44,076 bases of DNA from Deltaproteobacteria bacterium (GCA_030646755.1 JAUSKU010000009.1:1-44076); one strand, 5' to 3'. Shown: positions 7,005-17,627, counted from the first letter of the stretch. Made by a program: numbers and translations. Notes: a model not told the origin generated them from the letters alone.

Positions 7005-7081
7005 GGCGGAGTAGCTCAGTCGGTTAGAGCAGCGGAATCATAATCCGCATGTCCGGGGTTCGAATCCCTGCTCCGCTACCA
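7005..7081 (+). tRNA. tRNA with CAT anticodon, probably elongator tRNA-Met
   Basis: 77 bases with a full cloverleaf: acceptor GGCGGAG / CTCCGCT, D-arm GCTC...GAGC, anticodon stem GCGGA / TCCGC with loop ATCATAA (anticodon CAT), T-arm with TTCGAAT, discriminator A and encoded CCA. The G1-U72 wobble pair and the CCGCTACCA end are typical of bacterial elongator tRNA-Met. The C4/C5 pairs used by TilS on E. coli tRNA-Ile2 are G-C here, so Met is favoured. A CAT tRNA could still be lysidine-modified Ile2, which is tempting because tilS is next. A at position 32 is unusual (normally C). Confidence 0.9.
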
Positions 7082-7092
7082 CTTTAAACTAA

Positions 7093-7132
7093 AGACCCTT
7101 TCTCTTAACTGAGGGAAAGGGTCTATTTATTT
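7093..7132 (+). terminator. Rho-independent terminator after the tRNA
   Basis: Perfect 10-base stem AGACCCTTTC (7093-7102) / GAAAGGGTCT (7115-7124) with a 12-base loop, followed by ATTTATTT. It ends the tRNA transcript just before tilS. Confidence 0.7.
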
Positions 7133-7144
7133 GGGCCGGTAGCG

Positions 7145-8152
7145 ATGATGACTATAAGGGATAAGGCTAAAAGAACTATTGACAGATTTCGGATGCTCTC
7201 TCCTGGAGATACTGTTCTGGTTGGCGTATCAGGCGGACCGGACTCCATGGCTCTCCTCTATCTTCTGATGGACATCAAAGATGAATACGGGATTAGTTTA
7301 AAAATAGCCCACCTTAACCACGGTTTCCGGAAGGAGGCTGCGGAAGAGGCGGAATTTGTCAGGGAAAGGGCCGTTTCCCTTGGCTTAGAGGCGGTTATAA
7401 GATTTATCGATGTCCCGTCAATCAAGGAAAAAGAGGGCCTGTCTTCTCAGGAGGCTGCCAGGGAAGCGAGATATTCTTTTTTTGAGGAAGCTGCCGGGGA
7501 GGCCGGGGCGAATAAGGTTGCCTTGGCCCATACCTCTGATGACCAGGCTGAGACGGTTTTGATAAGGCTCCTAAGGGGTTCGGGTCCCCTTGGTTTGAGC
7601 GGGATACCACCGGTAAGAGCAATTAATAGTCAGCAGTCAATTATTATTAGGCCGCTTATAGACTGTTCACGAAGAGAGATTGAAGGATTCTTGTCTGAAA
7701 GAAACATCCCTTTTGTAACAGACAGCTCAAACCTGAAGATGGATTACATGAGAAACAGGGTAAGGATGGAGTTAATCCCTTTTCTGGAAGGTTATAACCC
7801 TAACATCAGTGAGGTCCTTGTAAGGACAGCAGAAATAATTCATAAAGACAACCAGTTTCTTGAGACGGAGGGTGAAAGGGCATATAAGTCGATTGGTCGG
7901 CAGTCGGGCCAGGGTATAGCCGTAGATTTTAAAGCCCTTAAGGGGTTACCCCAGGCTATGTCATCGAGGGTTATAAGGAATGCGATAGAGCGAGTGAAAG
8001 GAGATCTGAAGAGGATATCCTTTCAACACATTGCAGAGATCTTGAACCTTATGGATTTGGGAGAAGGGAGATGGACATTGCACCTTCCAGATGTGACTGT
8101 TTCAAGGGAGCATGATAAACTTCTTTTTAAAAGGGGGAAGGGGAGGCGTTAG
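7145..8152 (+). CDS. tilS: tRNA(Ile)-lysidine synthase TilS
   Basis: 335 residues. TilS uses ATP and lysine to convert C34 of the CAU anticodon of tRNA-Ile2 to lysidine, changing both codon reading (AUA) and charging. The N-terminal PP-loop ATPase motif VSGGPDSMALL is intact, followed by HLNHGFR, HTSDDQAETVLIRLLRG and RPLIDCSRREIEGFL. The C-terminal substrate domain is short: total length resembles the compact Aquifex-type enzyme rather than the roughly 430-residue E. coli form. The genome reads many ATA codons, so the enzyme should be essential. It starts 63 bases after a CAT tRNA gene and is followed by ftsH, a common arrangement. Confidence 0.93.
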   Translation: MMTIRDKAKRTIDRFRMLSPGDTVLVGVSGGPDSMALLYLLMDIKDEYGISLKIAHLNHGFRKEAAEEAEFVRERAVSLGLEAVIRFIDVPSIKEKEGLSSQEAAREARYSFFEEAAGEAGANKVALAHTSDDQAETVLIRLLRGSGPLGLSGIPPVRAINSQQSIIIRPLIDCSRREIEGFLSERNIPFVTDSSNLKMDYMRNRVRMELIPFLEGYNPNISEVLVRTAEIIHKDNQFLETEGERAYKSIGRQSGQGIAVDFKALKGLPQAMSSRVIRNAIERVKGDLKRISFQHIAEILNLMDLGEGRWTLHLPDVTVSREHDKLLFKRGKGRR

Positions 8153-8241
8153 GTTCAAAAACCTATTGTAAGATAAGGGGTTTTATGTTAAGTGTAATAA
8201 AATAAAGGGAAGGTATTTTTTAGAATATTAAGGGGGATTAA

Positions 8242-10050
8242 GTGAAGGAAATTTCAAAGAATCTGGCCCTTTGGCTTGTTCTTATATTGATGATGATCTT
8301 GCTCTTCAATATTTTTAACCAGCCTCAGCCTCAGGTTGACAAGATAATATTCAGCGACTTCATCGCGTCTATTGAAAAAGGCGATGTGGAAGAGGTGCTG
8401 ATTCAGGGAAACGATATCAGCGGGAAGAAAAAGGATGGGAAGGCATTTAAAACCTATACCCCAAATGACCCTGAACTCATAAAGATGCTGAGGGAAAAAG
8501 GTGTCCGGGTCTCGGCAAAGCCAGAAGATCAGCCTCCGTGGTATATAACCGTTCTTGTCTCGTTCGGCCCCATGCTTCTCCTGATCGGTGTCTGGATATT
8601 CTTCATGAAACAGATGCAGCCCGGCGGGGGAAAGGCCATGGCATTCGGAAAGAGCAGGGCAAAGCTCCTCTCTGAGCAGCAGAAGGTGACATTCAAGGAT
8701 GTGGCGGGGATTGAGGAGGCCAAGGAAGAGCTGGTGGAAATAATACACTTTCTCAAGGATCCTCAGAAGTTCACAAAGCTCGGGGGAAGGATCCCAAAGG
8801 GCGTTCTCCTTATGGGAACTCCTGGAAGCGGCAAGACTTTGCTTGCTAAGGCCATTGCAGGGGAGGCAGGTGTCCCCTTCTTCTCAATATCAGGCTCGGA
8901 TTTTGTCGAGATGTTTGTTGGTGTCGGTGCATCAAGGGTGAGAGACCTGTTTATACAGGGGAAGAAGCAAGCCCCCTGCATAATATTCATTGATGAGATA
9001 GATGCCGTAGGAAGGCACAGGGGAGGTGCCGGCTTTGGCGGCGGGCACGATGAGAGGGAGCAAACCCTGAATCAGCTCCTGGTGGAGATGGACGGGTTTG
9101 AATCCAATGAAGGGGTAATAATAATAGCTGCCACCAACAGGCCTGACGTCCTTGACCCCGCACTTTTGAGGCCAGGAAGGTTTGACAGGCAGGTCTATGT
9201 TCCGACACCTGATGTAAAGGGGAGGGAGGAAATATTAAAGGTACACACGGCAAAGCTGCCTATGTCCCCTGATGTTGACATGGCTATTATAGCCAGGGGC
9301 ACCCCAGGTTTTTCCGGAGCAGACCTTGCTAACCTCTGCAACGAGGCCGCCCTCCTTGCAGCCCGTCACGACAGGGCGGCAGTGGAGATGGCCGATTTTG
9401 AGTCGGCAAAGGACAAGGTAATGATGGGGGCCGAGAGGCGCAGCATGATAATAAGCGATGAGGAGAAGAAGAATACTGCTTACCATGAGGCCGGGCATGT
9501 GCTGGTTGCAAGGCTTATCCCTGGCACAGACCCTGTGCACAAGGTGACGATCATACCTCGTGGAAGGGCGTTGGGGCTCACCCAGCAGCTTCCTATAGAC
9601 GAAAGGCATACGTATGCCAAGGACTACCTCCTTAAAAACCTGGCTGTGCTTATGGGCGGCAGGGCCGCTGAAGAGATAGTGCTGAAGCATACTACCACAG
9701 GAGCAGGGAACGATATAGAACGCGCTACGGAGCTTGCAAGAAAGATGGTCTGCGAATGGGGGATGAGCGAAAAGCTCGGGCCGCTGACCTTCGGTAAAAA
9801 AGAGGAGATGAACTTCCTCGGCAGGGATTTCTCCCAGTCAAAGAATTATAGTGAGAGCACTGCGGTTGAGATTGACGGTGAGATAAGAAGGATTATCAGC
9901 GAGAGTTATGTCCGGGCAAACGGCCTGTTGACAGGTAGCATAGAAAAACTTCACGCCATTGCAGCTGCCCTCCTGGAAAAAGAGGTCCTTGACGGAGCGG
10001 AGATAGACAGGATAATCGGTTGCGAGGGGGGGGCTCCTTGCCCGGCCTGA
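8242..10050 (+). CDS. ftsH: ATP-dependent zinc metalloprotease FtsH
   Basis: 602 residues, a membrane-anchored AAA+ protease that degrades misfolded membrane proteins and some regulators. Two N-terminal membrane segments (about 9-27 and 104-124) flank a periplasmic domain. The AAA domain has Walker A GTPGSGKT (192-199; Thr replaces the common Pro), Walker [12 protein letters not shown] and the second region of homology [20 protein letters not shown]. The protease domain has the zinc motif HEAGH (415-419). It starts with GTG behind AAGGGGGA. Its last codons, which contain a run of eight G (10026-10033), overlap folP. Confidence 0.96.
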   Translation: MKEISKNLALWLVLILMMILLFNIFNQPQPQVDKIIFSDFIASIEKGDVEEVLIQGNDISGKKKDGKAFKTYTPNDPELIKMLREKGVRVSAKPEDQPPWYITVLVSFGPMLLLIGVWIFFMKQMQPGGGKAMAFGKSRAKLLSEQQKVTFKDVAGIEEAKEELVEIIHFLKDPQKFTKLGGRIPKGVLLMGTPGSGKTLLAKAIAGEAGVPFFSISGSDFVEMFVGVGASRVRDLFIQGKKQAPCIIFIDEIDAVGRHRGGAGFGGGHDEREQTLNQLLVEMDGFESNEGVIIIAATNRPDVLDPALLRPGRFDRQVYVPTPDVKGREEILKVHTAKLPMSPDVDMAIIARGTPGFSGADLANLCNEAALLAARHDRAAVEMADFESAKDKVMMGAERRSMIISDEEKKNTAYHEAGHVLVARLIPGTDPVHKVTIIPRGRALGLTQQLPIDERHTYAKDYLLKNLAVLMGGRAAEEIVLKHTTTGAGNDIERATELARKMVCEWGMSEKLGPLTFGKKEEMNFLGRDFSQSKNYSESTAVEIDGEIRRIISESYVRANGLLTGSIEKLHAIAAALLEKEVLDGAEIDRIIGCEGGAPCPA

Positions 10051-11243
10051 GGCTTATAAATATTTCGTCCCATGATGAAGCCATGGGGGAGCTTGCAGCT
10101 GTTGGAGTCGACAGTATCGGGGTAAAGCTGATGGCCCCGAAGATGACCCACCTGAACATTAAGTTGGATGGAATAACCTGTGCCCAGGCAAATATCCTCA
10201 AGCAGGACATGCTGTCCCTTGGGGGGGATGCCGCGGTGTCAAGCGGCGTAATCAACTCCAAGGTTGAAAGAACAGACTGTATCCTTATGGGTACCGTGAA
10301 GCAGTTCGAGAGGCTTTCAAAAAAACTCAGGATCCAGCCTTTCGGCCTCAAAAATATTGCTGTAGAGCTGAATAGTATCCTCCACTCAGTCAAGCACCTA
10401 CCCTCTCCGTTAAAGACCAAAAAGATGACCCTGGATTTCGGCAATAGGAGCTTTGTCATGGGCATCCTGAATGTCACCCCCGACTCCTTCTCTGAGAAAG
10501 GCGCCTTCTTTGATACAGATGCCGCAATAAGAAGGGGGCTTGAGATGGCAGAGGAGGGGGCCGATATAATCGACATCGGCGGGGAGTCCACAAGGCCGGG
10601 GGCTCAGCCGGTTACGCTCGATGAGGAACTTAAGAGGGTCATCCCGGTCATTGAGGGAGTTGCGGCAAAGGTAAATGTGCCGATATCTATTGACACATAC
10701 AAGGCAGAGGTGGCAAAAAGGGCCTTAGAGGCCGGTGCTGAGATAGTAAACGACATAAGTGGCCTCAGGTTTGATCAGAAAATGGCTGAGACTATAGCAT
10801 CTCATGATGCCGCGGTCATAATAATGCACATAAAGGGGACGCCGCAGGACATGCAGATATCCCCGGCATACCAGTCCTTGGTCTCCGACATAATCGGCTA
10901 TCTCGGAGAAGGTATTAAGATGGCTGAAGCTGCCGGTATCCTGCCGGATAAGATCATAATAGACCCTGGGATAGGTTTCGGCAAGACCCTTGAGCATAAC
11001 CTTACCATAATGAAGAACCTTCGGGCGTTCAAGTCCCTCGGCAAACCTTTACTGATAGGGACATCCAGAAAGTCCTTTATTGGCAAGATAACAGGGGCAG
11101 AGACCGGGGACAGGATAATAGGCACTGCTGCTACAGTTGCAGTCGGTATTATGAATGGAGCCGACATAGTCAGGGTCCATGATGTCAAGGAAGGCGTCCA
11201 GGCTGCCAGGATGGCGGATGCGATAAGGAATGCCAATAATTAA
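10038..11243 (+). CDS. folP: Dihydropteroate synthase with N-terminal extension
   Basis: About 401 residues; condenses p-aminobenzoate with the pterin pyrophosphate in folate synthesis. The catalytic TIM-barrel occupies roughly residues 130-401 with [53 protein letters not shown] and GTSRKSFIG all intact. The first 130 residues are extra compared with the 280-residue E. coli form; similar long versions occur in deltaproteobacteria and Nitrospirota. I prefer the TTG at 10038, with GAGGGG 5-7 bases upstream; a TTG at 10020 in the same frame would add six residues. Both overlap the end of ftsH, implying translational coupling. Confidence 0.93.
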   Translation: MPGLRLINISSHDEAMGELAAVGVDSIGVKLMAPKMTHLNIKLDGITCAQANILKQDMLSLGGDAAVSSGVINSKVERTDCILMGTVKQFERLSKKLRIQPFGLKNIAVELNSILHSVKHLPSPLKTKKMTLDFGNRSFVMGILNVTPDSFSEKGAFFDTDAAIRRGLEMAEEGADIIDIGGESTRPGAQPVTLDEELKRVIPVIEGVAAKVNVPISIDTYKAEVAKRALEAGAEIVNDISGLRFDQKMAETIASHDAAVIIMHIKGTPQDMQISPAYQSLVSDIIGYLGEGIKMAEAAGILPDKIIIDPGIGFGKTLEHNLTIMKNLRAFKSLGKPLLIGTSRKSFIGKITGAETGDRIIGTAATVAVGIMNGADIVRVHDVKEGVQAARMADAIRNANN

Positions 11244-11247
11244 ACTT

Positions 11248-11356
11248 TCCCCCCTCCCTTGATGGGAGGGGGTGGAGGGGGAGGGTGAAATTGAAAGTCC
11301 AGATAATCATGACATTCACCCCCCCCCCTGACCCTCCCCCGTCAACGGGGAGGGGA
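11248..11356. repeat. Pair of CCCTCCC/GGGAGGG palindromic dispersed repeats
   Basis: Two C-rich/G-rich palindromes, CCCTCCC-TTGA-TGGGAGGG and CCCTCCCC-GTCAA-CGGGGAGG, face each other between folP and glmM and fill nearly the whole gap. The same family recurs at 27469-27560, 37517-37606 and, in frame, inside queA. Confidence 0.7.
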
Positions 11357-11373
11357 AAATGGTTGGAGATGAT

Positions 11374-12723
11374 ATGAGAAAGCTTTTCGGTACCGACGGG
11401 ATAAGGGGCATAGCAAACATAGAGCCCATGACCGTTGAGATGGCGATGAAGGTCGGGAGGGCCGCTGCCCATATATTCAAGGACAAGGACAGGAGGCACA
11501 GGATAGTCATTGGGAAGGACACGAGGCTTTCGGGTTATATGCTTGAGACAGCCCTATGCGCGGGGATATGCTCAATGGGTGTTGATGTCATGCTCCTTGG
11601 TCCTTTCCCGACCCCAGGGATAGCCTTTATAACTAGCAACATGAGGGCTGATGCAGGGGTCGTCATATCCGCATCCCACAACCCTTTTCAGGACAACGGG
11701 ATAAAGTTCTTTGCGCCTACCGGCTTCAAGCTCCCGGACGAGGTTGAAAAGGAGATAGAAAGGCTTATATTCTCCAATGAGATCGATTCCATAAGGCCGA
11801 CGGCTGAAGAGGTGGGAAAGGCTTACAGGATTGAGGACGCCATAGGGAGGTATATAGTCCATCTTAAAAATACCATGCCTAAGGGTGTGGAACTGGAAGG
11901 GCTCAAGGTTGTGCTGGACTGTGCAAACGGGGCGGCTTACAAGGTGGCGCCCAGGGTCCTTACGGAGCTCGGCGCTCAGGTCATATCCTTGAATGTAAGG
12001 CCTGACGGCGAGAACATAAACAGGGGATGCGGCTCCCTGCACCCTGAGGTGATTAGTGCGGCTGTCAGGGAAAATGGCGCCAATATAGGGATTGCACTTG
12101 ACGGCGATGCGGACAGGGCCATATTCGTCGATGAGCATGGAAACGTTGTTGACGGCGACAAGATAATGGCCCTTTGCGCCCTCGACATGCACAGGGAAGG
12201 GAGATTGAAGAATAATACCCTCGTTGCCACGGTGATGAGCAACATGGGCCTGGATATTGCCATGAAGAAGGCGGGGATAAAAGTGGTCAAGACAGCTGTA
12301 GGTGACCGGTATGTCGTGGAGGAGATGGTTAAAGGGGGATACAACCTTGGAGGTGAACAATCAGGCCATATGATCTTTCTTGACCACACTACCACCGGGG
12401 ATGGGACTCTGACCGCACTTCAGACCATAGCAATTATGAAGAAGACAGGTAATTCCTTATCGGAACTGGCCTCTTGTATGACCACCCTTCCCCAGATTCT
12501 TCTGAATGTTAAGATAAAAGGAAAGCGTGACCTGAGAGAGTTTCCAGCCATAACCACAATGATCTCAAAGGCAGAGGAGGATCTCGGTGATAATGGAAGG
12601 GTACTCGTAAGATTTTCCGGTACCGAGCCATTGGCCAGGGTCATGATCGAGGGAGAGGACAAGCAGAGGATAACCATAATGGCCCAGGAGATTGCGGATA
12701 GCATAGCAAAGGCGCTGGGATAA
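11374..12723 (+). CDS. glmM: Phosphoglucosamine mutase
   Basis: 449 residues from the ATG at 11374 ([12 protein letters not shown], the family N-terminus), with GGAG eight bases upstream; an ATG at 11359 would add five atypical residues. It interconverts glucosamine-6-phosphate and glucosamine-1-phosphate for peptidoglycan and lipopolysaccharide precursors, feeding GlmU (encoded at 25913-27304). The phosphoserine loop [18 protein letters not shown], the metal loop DGDADR and the phosphate-binding [16 protein letters not shown] are all present. It follows folP as in many proteobacteria, but cdaA/ybbR, often found between, are absent. Confidence 0.96.
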   Translation: MRKLFGTDGIRGIANIEPMTVEMAMKVGRAAAHIFKDKDRRHRIVIGKDTRLSGYMLETALCAGICSMGVDVMLLGPFPTPGIAFITSNMRADAGVVISASHNPFQDNGIKFFAPTGFKLPDEVEKEIERLIFSNEIDSIRPTAEEVGKAYRIEDAIGRYIVHLKNTMPKGVELEGLKVVLDCANGAAYKVAPRVLTELGAQVISLNVRPDGENINRGCGSLHPEVISAAVRENGANIGIALDGDADRAIFVDEHGNVVDGDKIMALCALDMHREGRLKNNTLVATVMSNMGLDIAMKKAGIKVVKTAVGDRYVVEEMVKGGYNLGGEQSGHMIFLDHTTTGDGTLTALQTIAIMKKTGNSLSELASCMTTLPQILLNVKIKGKRDLREFPAITTMISKAEEDLGDNGRVLVRFSGTEPLARVMIEGEDKQRITIMAQEIADSIAKALG

Positions 12724-12734
12724 AAGGAGAAAAG

Positions 12735-13478
12735 ATGGCTCGTCTTTCAGTAAACATAGATCATATAGCGACATTGAGGCAGGCAAGGCTCGGAAAGGAG
12801 CCTGATCCTGTGGCAGCCGCCTCTATCGCGGAACTTGCCGGGGCGGACGGGATTACTATCCATCTCAGGGAAGACAGGAGGCATATCCAGGACAGGGATG
12901 TGAGGATATTGAGGGAGACCGTAAAGACAAAGCTGAACCTTGAAATGGCAGCTACCGACGAGATGGTCAATATCGCCCTGGAGATAAAGCCTGACATGGT
13001 TACCCTCGTCCCTGAAAAGAGGGCGGAGCTGACTACGGAGGGAGGCCTGGATGTGGTCTTGAATAGGGAAAACCTTTCCAGGCAGGTAGAGCTTCTGAAG
13101 AACAGCGGCATATCGGTGAGTTTGTTCATAAACCCGGACCTGGACCAGGTAAAGACATCCCACAGGATTGAGGCGGACTATGTTGAGATACATACAGGCA
13201 GATTTGCTGATGCAATTAATAAAAAAGATGCGGACGATGAGTTTGAAAGGATACTTGATGCGGTGAAGGCAGCCGGCAAGTTAAGACTGGGTATAAATGC
13301 GGGTCACGGCCTTAACTATATAAACATAAAGAAGATAATGAAGATATCGGAGATAGAAGAGTTCAGCATCGGGCACAGCATCATTGCAAGAGCAGTCCTT
13401 GTGGGCCTTGAAAGGGCTGTCAGGGAGATGGTTGATCTGGTGAAGGTAAACCAGGCGGTATTGAAACAACCTCTATGA
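12735..13478 (+). CDS. pdxJ: Pyridoxine 5'-phosphate synthase
   Basis: 247 residues. PdxJ joins 1-deoxyxylulose-5-phosphate and 3-amino-2-oxopropyl phosphate to form pyridoxine 5'-phosphate. The N-terminal family sequence [16 protein letters not shown], the phosphate and substrate residues in [16 protein letters not shown], and the C-terminal [12 protein letters not shown] and [19 protein letters not shown] are complete. AAAGGAG precedes the ATG by seven bases, 11 bases after glmM. The stop overlaps acpS (ATGA). Its substrate deoxyxylulose-5-phosphate is made by Dxs (28542-30461). Confidence 0.96.
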   Translation: MARLSVNIDHIATLRQARLGKEPDPVAAASIAELAGADGITIHLREDRRHIQDRDVRILRETVKTKLNLEMAATDEMVNIALEIKPDMVTLVPEKRAELTTEGGLDVVLNRENLSRQVELLKNSGISVSLFINPDLDQVKTSHRIEADYVEIHTGRFADAINKKDADDEFERILDAVKAAGKLRLGINAGHGLNYINIKKIMKISEIEEFSIGHSIIARAVLVGLERAVREMVDLVKVNQAVLKQPL

Positions 13479-13852
13479 TAATTGGGATCGGTACAGACAT
13501 AACAAGCATCCAGAGGATTGAAAAGGCGGTTGAGCGCTTCGGGGAAAGGTTTATAAAAAAAGTCTTTACCGAGGATGAGGCCTCCTACTGTAAAGGCAAA
13601 AAGGAACAGGCAGTTCATCTGGCGGCCCGCTTTGCCGCTAAAGAGGCGATCCTGAAGGCCCTTGGCACTGGTATCAGCAGGGGGATAGGATTTAAGGATG
13701 TTGAAGTTGCCAGGGAGCAGGGGAAAAGGCCTGAAGTCAAACTTAATGGAAAGGCGAAGGATGTGGCCGAATCTCTTGGAGTAAAGAACATACACCTGAC
13801 TATTTCCCATGATTCAGGTCTTGCAGCGGCATTCGCTGTTATTGAAGGATAA
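13475..13852 (+). CDS. acpS: Holo-[acyl-carrier-protein] synthase
   Basis: 125 residues, standard size. AcpS transfers 4'-phosphopantetheine from CoA to acyl carrier protein. The N-terminal [21 protein letters not shown] holds the metal-binding Asp, and [18 protein letters not shown] is the conserved second motif; the C-terminal [19 protein letters not shown] completes the fold. Its ATG overlaps the pdxJ stop by ATGA, so the pair is translationally coupled. Confidence 0.94.
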   Translation: MIIGIGTDITSIQRIEKAVERFGERFIKKVFTEDEASYCKGKKEQAVHLAARFAAKEAILKALGTGISRGIGFKDVEVAREQGKRPEVKLNGKAKDVAESLGVKNIHLTISHDSGLAAAFAVIEG

Positions 13853-13895
13853 AGCCGATTTGACGTCATCGCTATTACTGTGTTACCCTAATCAT

Positions 13896-14699
13896 ATGTT
13901 ACCTCGAAGTAAAATCGTTATAATATTTCTTGCGGCAGCCTGCCTCGCCGCTCCATACACATCCTTTGCCGACACCATAACCTCAAAATTCCAAGTAGGG
14001 GCAATTCATGAATTGCCCCTACAAATGCATAAACCTGTAGGGAAAAGGATTTCCTATTGGGCAGAGGCCTTTGTGGGCACGCCTTATGATACCGATTCCC
14101 TCGGAAGGTATGTGAGAGAGGAAAGGATAGTTGCGGATGATGCCGTGGACTGCATGTACCTGACCTTCAGGGCCGTAGAACTTGCCTTGAGCAGAACGCC
14201 TGAAGAGGCGATAGAAAAAGCCCTTGATCTGAGATTCCAGAATAGAGGGAAGCTGGATGGGGAGCGGGTGGTCAATTACGACGACCGCTTCCAGTATGGT
14301 GAGGACATGATAGACAGCGGCAAGTGGGGCAAAGAGATAACCTCGAACCTGGGGAGGACTGTCAGGATAAAGGGCAGCAGGGGAAGGGACGAGGTTGTCA
14401 TAATTCCCAAAGATGAACTGACGATGATAACAAATCTCGACATAGGTGGAGAAAGCACACCCCTGAGGGACGGAGACATCATCTTCTTTATAAAGGCCCC
14501 GAATAAGAGGGTTGTAGGAGAGATAGTGGGACATATCGGTATAATCTCGATCAAGGCTGGTGTCCCATACCTGGTTCATGCCAGCGGACAGAAAGACAGC
14601 GCTGATTCCAAAGGTGCCGGACGTGTAAAATCAGTCAGGCTGTGGGAGTATGCTGAAAATATGCGGTTTGTCGGCGTGCGCGTTACGAGGTTTCAGTAA
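13896..14699 (+). CDS. Exported NlpC/P60-like protein, possibly DUF1460 amidase-like
   Basis: 267 residues from the ATG at 13896, which gives a clean signal peptide (MLPRSKIVIIFLAAACLAAPYTSFA). The mature part has FVGTPYDTDSLG, VDCMYLTFRAVELAL (candidate catalytic Cys), RFQNRGKLD...YDDRFQYGEDMI, and late GDIIFFI and GHIGI with a candidate catalytic His. This order matches the cysteine-peptidase-like fold, especially the DUF1460 amidase-like family, which would cleave cell-wall peptides; the assignment is tentative. Directly after the signal peptide a 28-base perfect palindrome has been inserted in frame and encodes VGAIHELPLQ. The gene lies between acpS and the CNNM gene. Confidence 0.6.
   Translation: MLPRSKIVIIFLAAACLAAPYTSFADTITSKFQVGAIHELPLQMHKPVGKRISYWAEAFVGTPYDTDSLGRYVREERIVADDAVDCMYLTFRAVELALSRTPEEAIEKALDLRFQNRGKLDGERVVNYDDRFQYGEDMIDSGKWGKEITSNLGRTVRIKGSRGRDEVVIIPKDELTMITNLDIGGESTPLRDGDIIFFIKAPNKRVVGEIVGHIGIISIKAGVPYLVHASGQKDSADSKGAGRVKSVRLWEYAENMRFVGVRVTRFQ
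13995..14022. repeat. 28-base perfect palindrome inside the NlpC-like gene
   Basis: GTAGGGGCAATTCA is followed immediately by its exact reverse complement. It is a member of the GTAGGGGC dispersed repeat family and is translated in frame as VGAIHELPLQ. Confidence 0.8.
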
Positions 14700-14701
14700 T
14701 T

Positions 14702-15973
14702 ATGGACTGGACTAATATATGGCTTTTACTCATCTTTATCCTGATCGTTTCCTCGGCATTCCTTATGGCTGCAGAGACAGGCATGATGGGCGCAAGCCGA
14801 TTCAAATTAAAGCACCTGGCCGACTCCGGCGTAAAGAGGGCTGCCTTAACCCTCAAGATAATTGAACATCCGGAAAACCTTCTTGGGACAATACTTATTG
14901 GAAACAACATTGTTCAGGCAGCCCTTTCTGCATTAATCACAGCCATATCCCTGGAATGGTTCGGGGAAAGAGGGATATTGTATGCCACTTTTATCATAGC
15001 AGCCCTTGTACTTTTCTTCTGCGAACTTGTGCCTAAGAGTTACTCCTCCAGGCATCCTGAAAGGATATCCCTCTGGCTTTCCTGGCCGATCTATATCTGG
15101 CTCCTCCTATTCACACCCGTAGTAAGGTTCATCACTTTTTTTTCCAATGCCCTGCTTAGGCTGATGGGTGCCGGTAAAATGTCGACGGCACCCTCTATTT
15201 CTACTGATGAGCTTAAGACCATCATAAGGATGGGTGAAGAGGAGGGGGTTGTTCCAAAGGAAAAGAGAAAGATACTCCACAGGGTTCTTGAGATGAGCGA
15301 TATTTATGTGAGAGAGGTGATGGTTCCAAGGACCAGGATAAAGGCTGTAGAGGCGGATACGGCATTAAAGGATGTTGTCTCTTTGTTCAAAGATGCAGGT
15401 TTTTCCAGGATGCCTGTGTATAAGGATACGCTGGATAATATCGTCGGTATTGTTCATGTAAAAGATGTGATGGACTACTGGGATACGGAAAAACCTTTCA
15501 GTTTGTCGAATATCATAAGAAACCCGCTATTTGTTCCTGATAGTGCTAAGGCAGAGAGGCTTCTGGAAGAATTCAGGAGAAAAAAAAGCCATATAGCCAT
15601 AGTTGTAGATGAGTATGGGGGTATTGAGGGACTTGCCACCATGGAGGATATACTGGAGGAGATAGTCGGGGAGATACAGGATGAGCACGACGAGGAGGCT
15701 GATAAGATAATAGAGCTGATGGACGGCTCTGCCCTGCTTGATGGAGGGGCTACGATAAAGGAAGTCAATGACAGGCTTGATCTTGATCTCCCTGAGGACG
15801 TGGATACAACCATAGGTGGTTTTGTCATGACCATCCTGGGTAGGATTCCCAACGAAAAAGAGGTTACAACATATAATAATATAAAGTTTACAATTGAGAA
15901 GGTCATCGGAAGGACTGTGGCAAGGATAAGGGTCAGGAGTGAGATTTTAAAGGACGAGGCCGGTGCTGAATAA
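14702..15973 (+). CDS. CNNM/HlyC-CorC family transporter with CBS pair
   Basis: 423 residues. The N-terminal CNNM (DUF21) domain has about four membrane segments, including LLLIFILIVSSAFLMAAETGMMG and ATFIIAALVLFFCELVPKSYSS. It is followed by two CBS domains (about 205-325) with EVMVPRTRIKAVEADT and IVVDEYGGIEGLATMEDILEEIVGEI, and a C-terminal CorC_HlyC domain ending in ARIRVRSEIL. Family members take part in magnesium, cobalt or sodium transport or export; the exact substrate cannot be read from the sequence. It begins two bases after the previous stop. Confidence 0.9.
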   Translation: MDWTNIWLLLIFILIVSSAFLMAAETGMMGASRFKLKHLADSGVKRAALTLKIIEHPENLLGTILIGNNIVQAALSALITAISLEWFGERGILYATFIIAALVLFFCELVPKSYSSRHPERISLWLSWPIYIWLLLFTPVVRFITFFSNALLRLMGAGKMSTAPSISTDELKTIIRMGEEEGVVPKEKRKILHRVLEMSDIYVREVMVPRTRIKAVEADTALKDVVSLFKDAGFSRMPVYKDTLDNIVGIVHVKDVMDYWDTEKPFSLSNIIRNPLFVPDSAKAERLLEEFRRKKSHIAIVVDEYGGIEGLATMEDILEEIVGEIQDEHDEEADKIIELMDGSALLDGGATIKEVNDRLDLDLPEDVDTTIGGFVMTILGRIPNEKEVTTYNNIKFTIEKVIGRTVARIRVRSEILKDEAGAE

Positions 15974-16001
15974 TCTCAAACTTCTTATGCCAACTTTTTA
16001 C

Positions 16002-16031
16002 TTTTCACTAAACACGAGGTTATGCTAATAT
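16002..16031 (+). promoter_or_regulatory. Possible cimA promoter with extended -10
   Basis: TGC-TAATAT at 16023-16031 forms an extended -10; TTTTCA at 16002-16007 is a weak -35 at 18-base spacing. Transcription would start at or just before the cimA ATG (16039), giving a very short or absent leader. Confidence 0.35.
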
Positions 16032-16038
16032 CCTGCCC

Positions 16039-17619
16039 ATGAAAACCATAAAGATATACGATACAACACTCCGAGACGGAACCCAGGCGGAAGAGATAGC
16101 TTTTTCTGTAGAGGACAAGATACTTGTGGCCAGAAAGCTCGATGAGCTTGGCATCCATTACATAGAGGGCGGATGGCCCGGTTCAAACCCCAAAGACGTC
16201 CAGTTCTTCAAGGAGATAAAAAAGGTCCGTCTTAAGAACTCCAGGATATCAGCCTTTGGAAGCACTGGAAGGCCGAAGGTCAAGCCGTCTGAAGATTCTA
16301 ACCTGAAGGCCCTCGTTTCATCAGGGGCCGATGTTGCGTGCATATTCGGGAAAAGCTGGCTTATGCATGTTGAACATGCGCTAAAGATAGCTCCTGAAGA
16401 GAACCTTGAACTAATTTACGACTCTATCAAGTTTCTAAAAAGGCATTTTGACGAGGTGTTTTACGATGCTGAACACTTCTTTAACGGTTTTCAGGCACAG
16501 CCGACATATGCTATTAAAACCCTGAAAGCCGCTGCCGATGCAGGATCAGACTGTCTTGTCCTTTGTGATACCAATGGCGGCAGCCTTCCTCAGGAGATAG
16601 TAAGAGCCATAAAGGCCGTAAAGAAATCAGTAAAAACACCCCTTGGGATTCATTGTCACAACGATTCGGATTTAGCTGTAGCTAATTCTTTAGTGGCTGT
16701 TGAAGAAGGGGCCGTGCAGGTTCAGGGCACGATAAACGGCTACGGTGAAAGGTGCGGGAACGCCAACCTCTGCTCAATAATACCTAATCTGAAAATCAAG
16801 ATGGGATTTGACTGCATCTCCGATGCACGGGTTTCAAAACTTTCAGAGGTGTCCAGGTTTGTAAGCGAGATAGCAAATCTCACCCACAACTCGCACCTGC
16901 CGTATGTGGGAGAAAGTGCTTTTGCCCACAAGGGCGGTATCCATGTAAGCGCGGTGATGAAGAGCCCGGAAACCTATGAGCACATAAGACCTGAACTTGT
17001 AGGCAACCGCCAAAGGGTGCTTATCTCAGACCTTTCCGGCAAGAGCAACATCCTTTACAAGGCTAAGGAGTTCGGGATCAACATCAAGGCATCTGACCCT
17101 GTAACCCAGAACCTTGTTGAAACTATAAAGGAACTGGAGCATAAGGGATACCAGTTTGAAGGGGCCGAGGCATCCTTTGAACTCCTGATGAAGAGGATTC
17201 TCGGAACTTACAAGAAACGGTTCAACCTTATAGGCTTCAGGGTTATAGATGAAAAGCGCAAAGAGGACGAACCTCCGATAGCTGAGGCTACAATAATGGT
17301 AGAGGTCGGAGGTAAGGTGGAGCATACAGCCGCCGTGGGCGACGGTCCTGTAAACGCCTTGGATAATGCCCTGAGGAAGGCCCTTGATAAGTTCTACCCT
17401 TCATTGAAGGAAGTCAAATTATTGGACTTCAAGGTCAGGGTCTTGACTGCCGGGGAGGGGACCGCTGCCTCAGTCCGAGTGCTTATTGAATCTGGCGATA
17501 AAACAGACAAATGGGGGACCATAGGTGTTTCCGAGAACGTGATAGAGGCAAGCTGGCAGGCCCTGGTTGACAGCATAGACTATAAGCTTTATAAAGATGA
17601 AAAGAAGCGTAAATTGTAG
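16039..17619 (+). CDS. cimA: Citramalate synthase
   Basis: 526 residues. CimA condenses pyruvate and acetyl-CoA to (R)-citramalate, the first step of the threonine-independent route to isoleucine. The HMGL-like catalytic TIM barrel starts [24 protein letters not shown], with [16 protein letters not shown], the metal ligands in [16 protein letters not shown], and [19 protein letters not shown]. The C-terminal LeuA allosteric domain (from about 395) explains likely feedback control by isoleucine. The [11 protein letters not shown] and GWPGSNPKD sequences favour the citramalate synthase subgroup over isopropylmalate or homocitrate synthase. Confidence 0.92.
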   Translation: MKTIKIYDTTLRDGTQAEEIAFSVEDKILVARKLDELGIHYIEGGWPGSNPKDVQFFKEIKKVRLKNSRISAFGSTGRPKVKPSEDSNLKALVSSGADVACIFGKSWLMHVEHALKIAPEENLELIYDSIKFLKRHFDEVFYDAEHFFNGFQAQPTYAIKTLKAAADAGSDCLVLCDTNGGSLPQEIVRAIKAVKKSVKTPLGIHCHNDSDLAVANSLVAVEEGAVQVQGTINGYGERCGNANLCSIIPNLKIKMGFDCISDARVSKLSEVSRFVSEIANLTHNSHLPYVGESAFAHKGGIHVSAVMKSPETYEHIRPELVGNRQRVLISDLSGKSNILYKAKEFGINIKASDPVTQNLVETIKELEHKGYQFEGAEASFELLMKRILGTYKKRFNLIGFRVIDEKRKEDEPPIAEATIMVEVGGKVEHTAAVGDGPVNALDNALRKALDKFYPSLKEVKLLDFKVRVLTAGEGTAASVRVLIESGDKTDKWGTIGVSENVIEASWQALVDSIDYKLYKDEKKRKL

Positions 17620-17627
17620 GTAGGCAA

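Noticed and set aside
11572..12360. 262-codon minus-strand frame
   Set aside because: Shadow of glmM in the opposite strand with no recognisable motif.
13809..13895. Upstream extension of the NlpC-like gene
   Set aside because: It overlaps acpS and would put 29 residues before a clean signal peptide.
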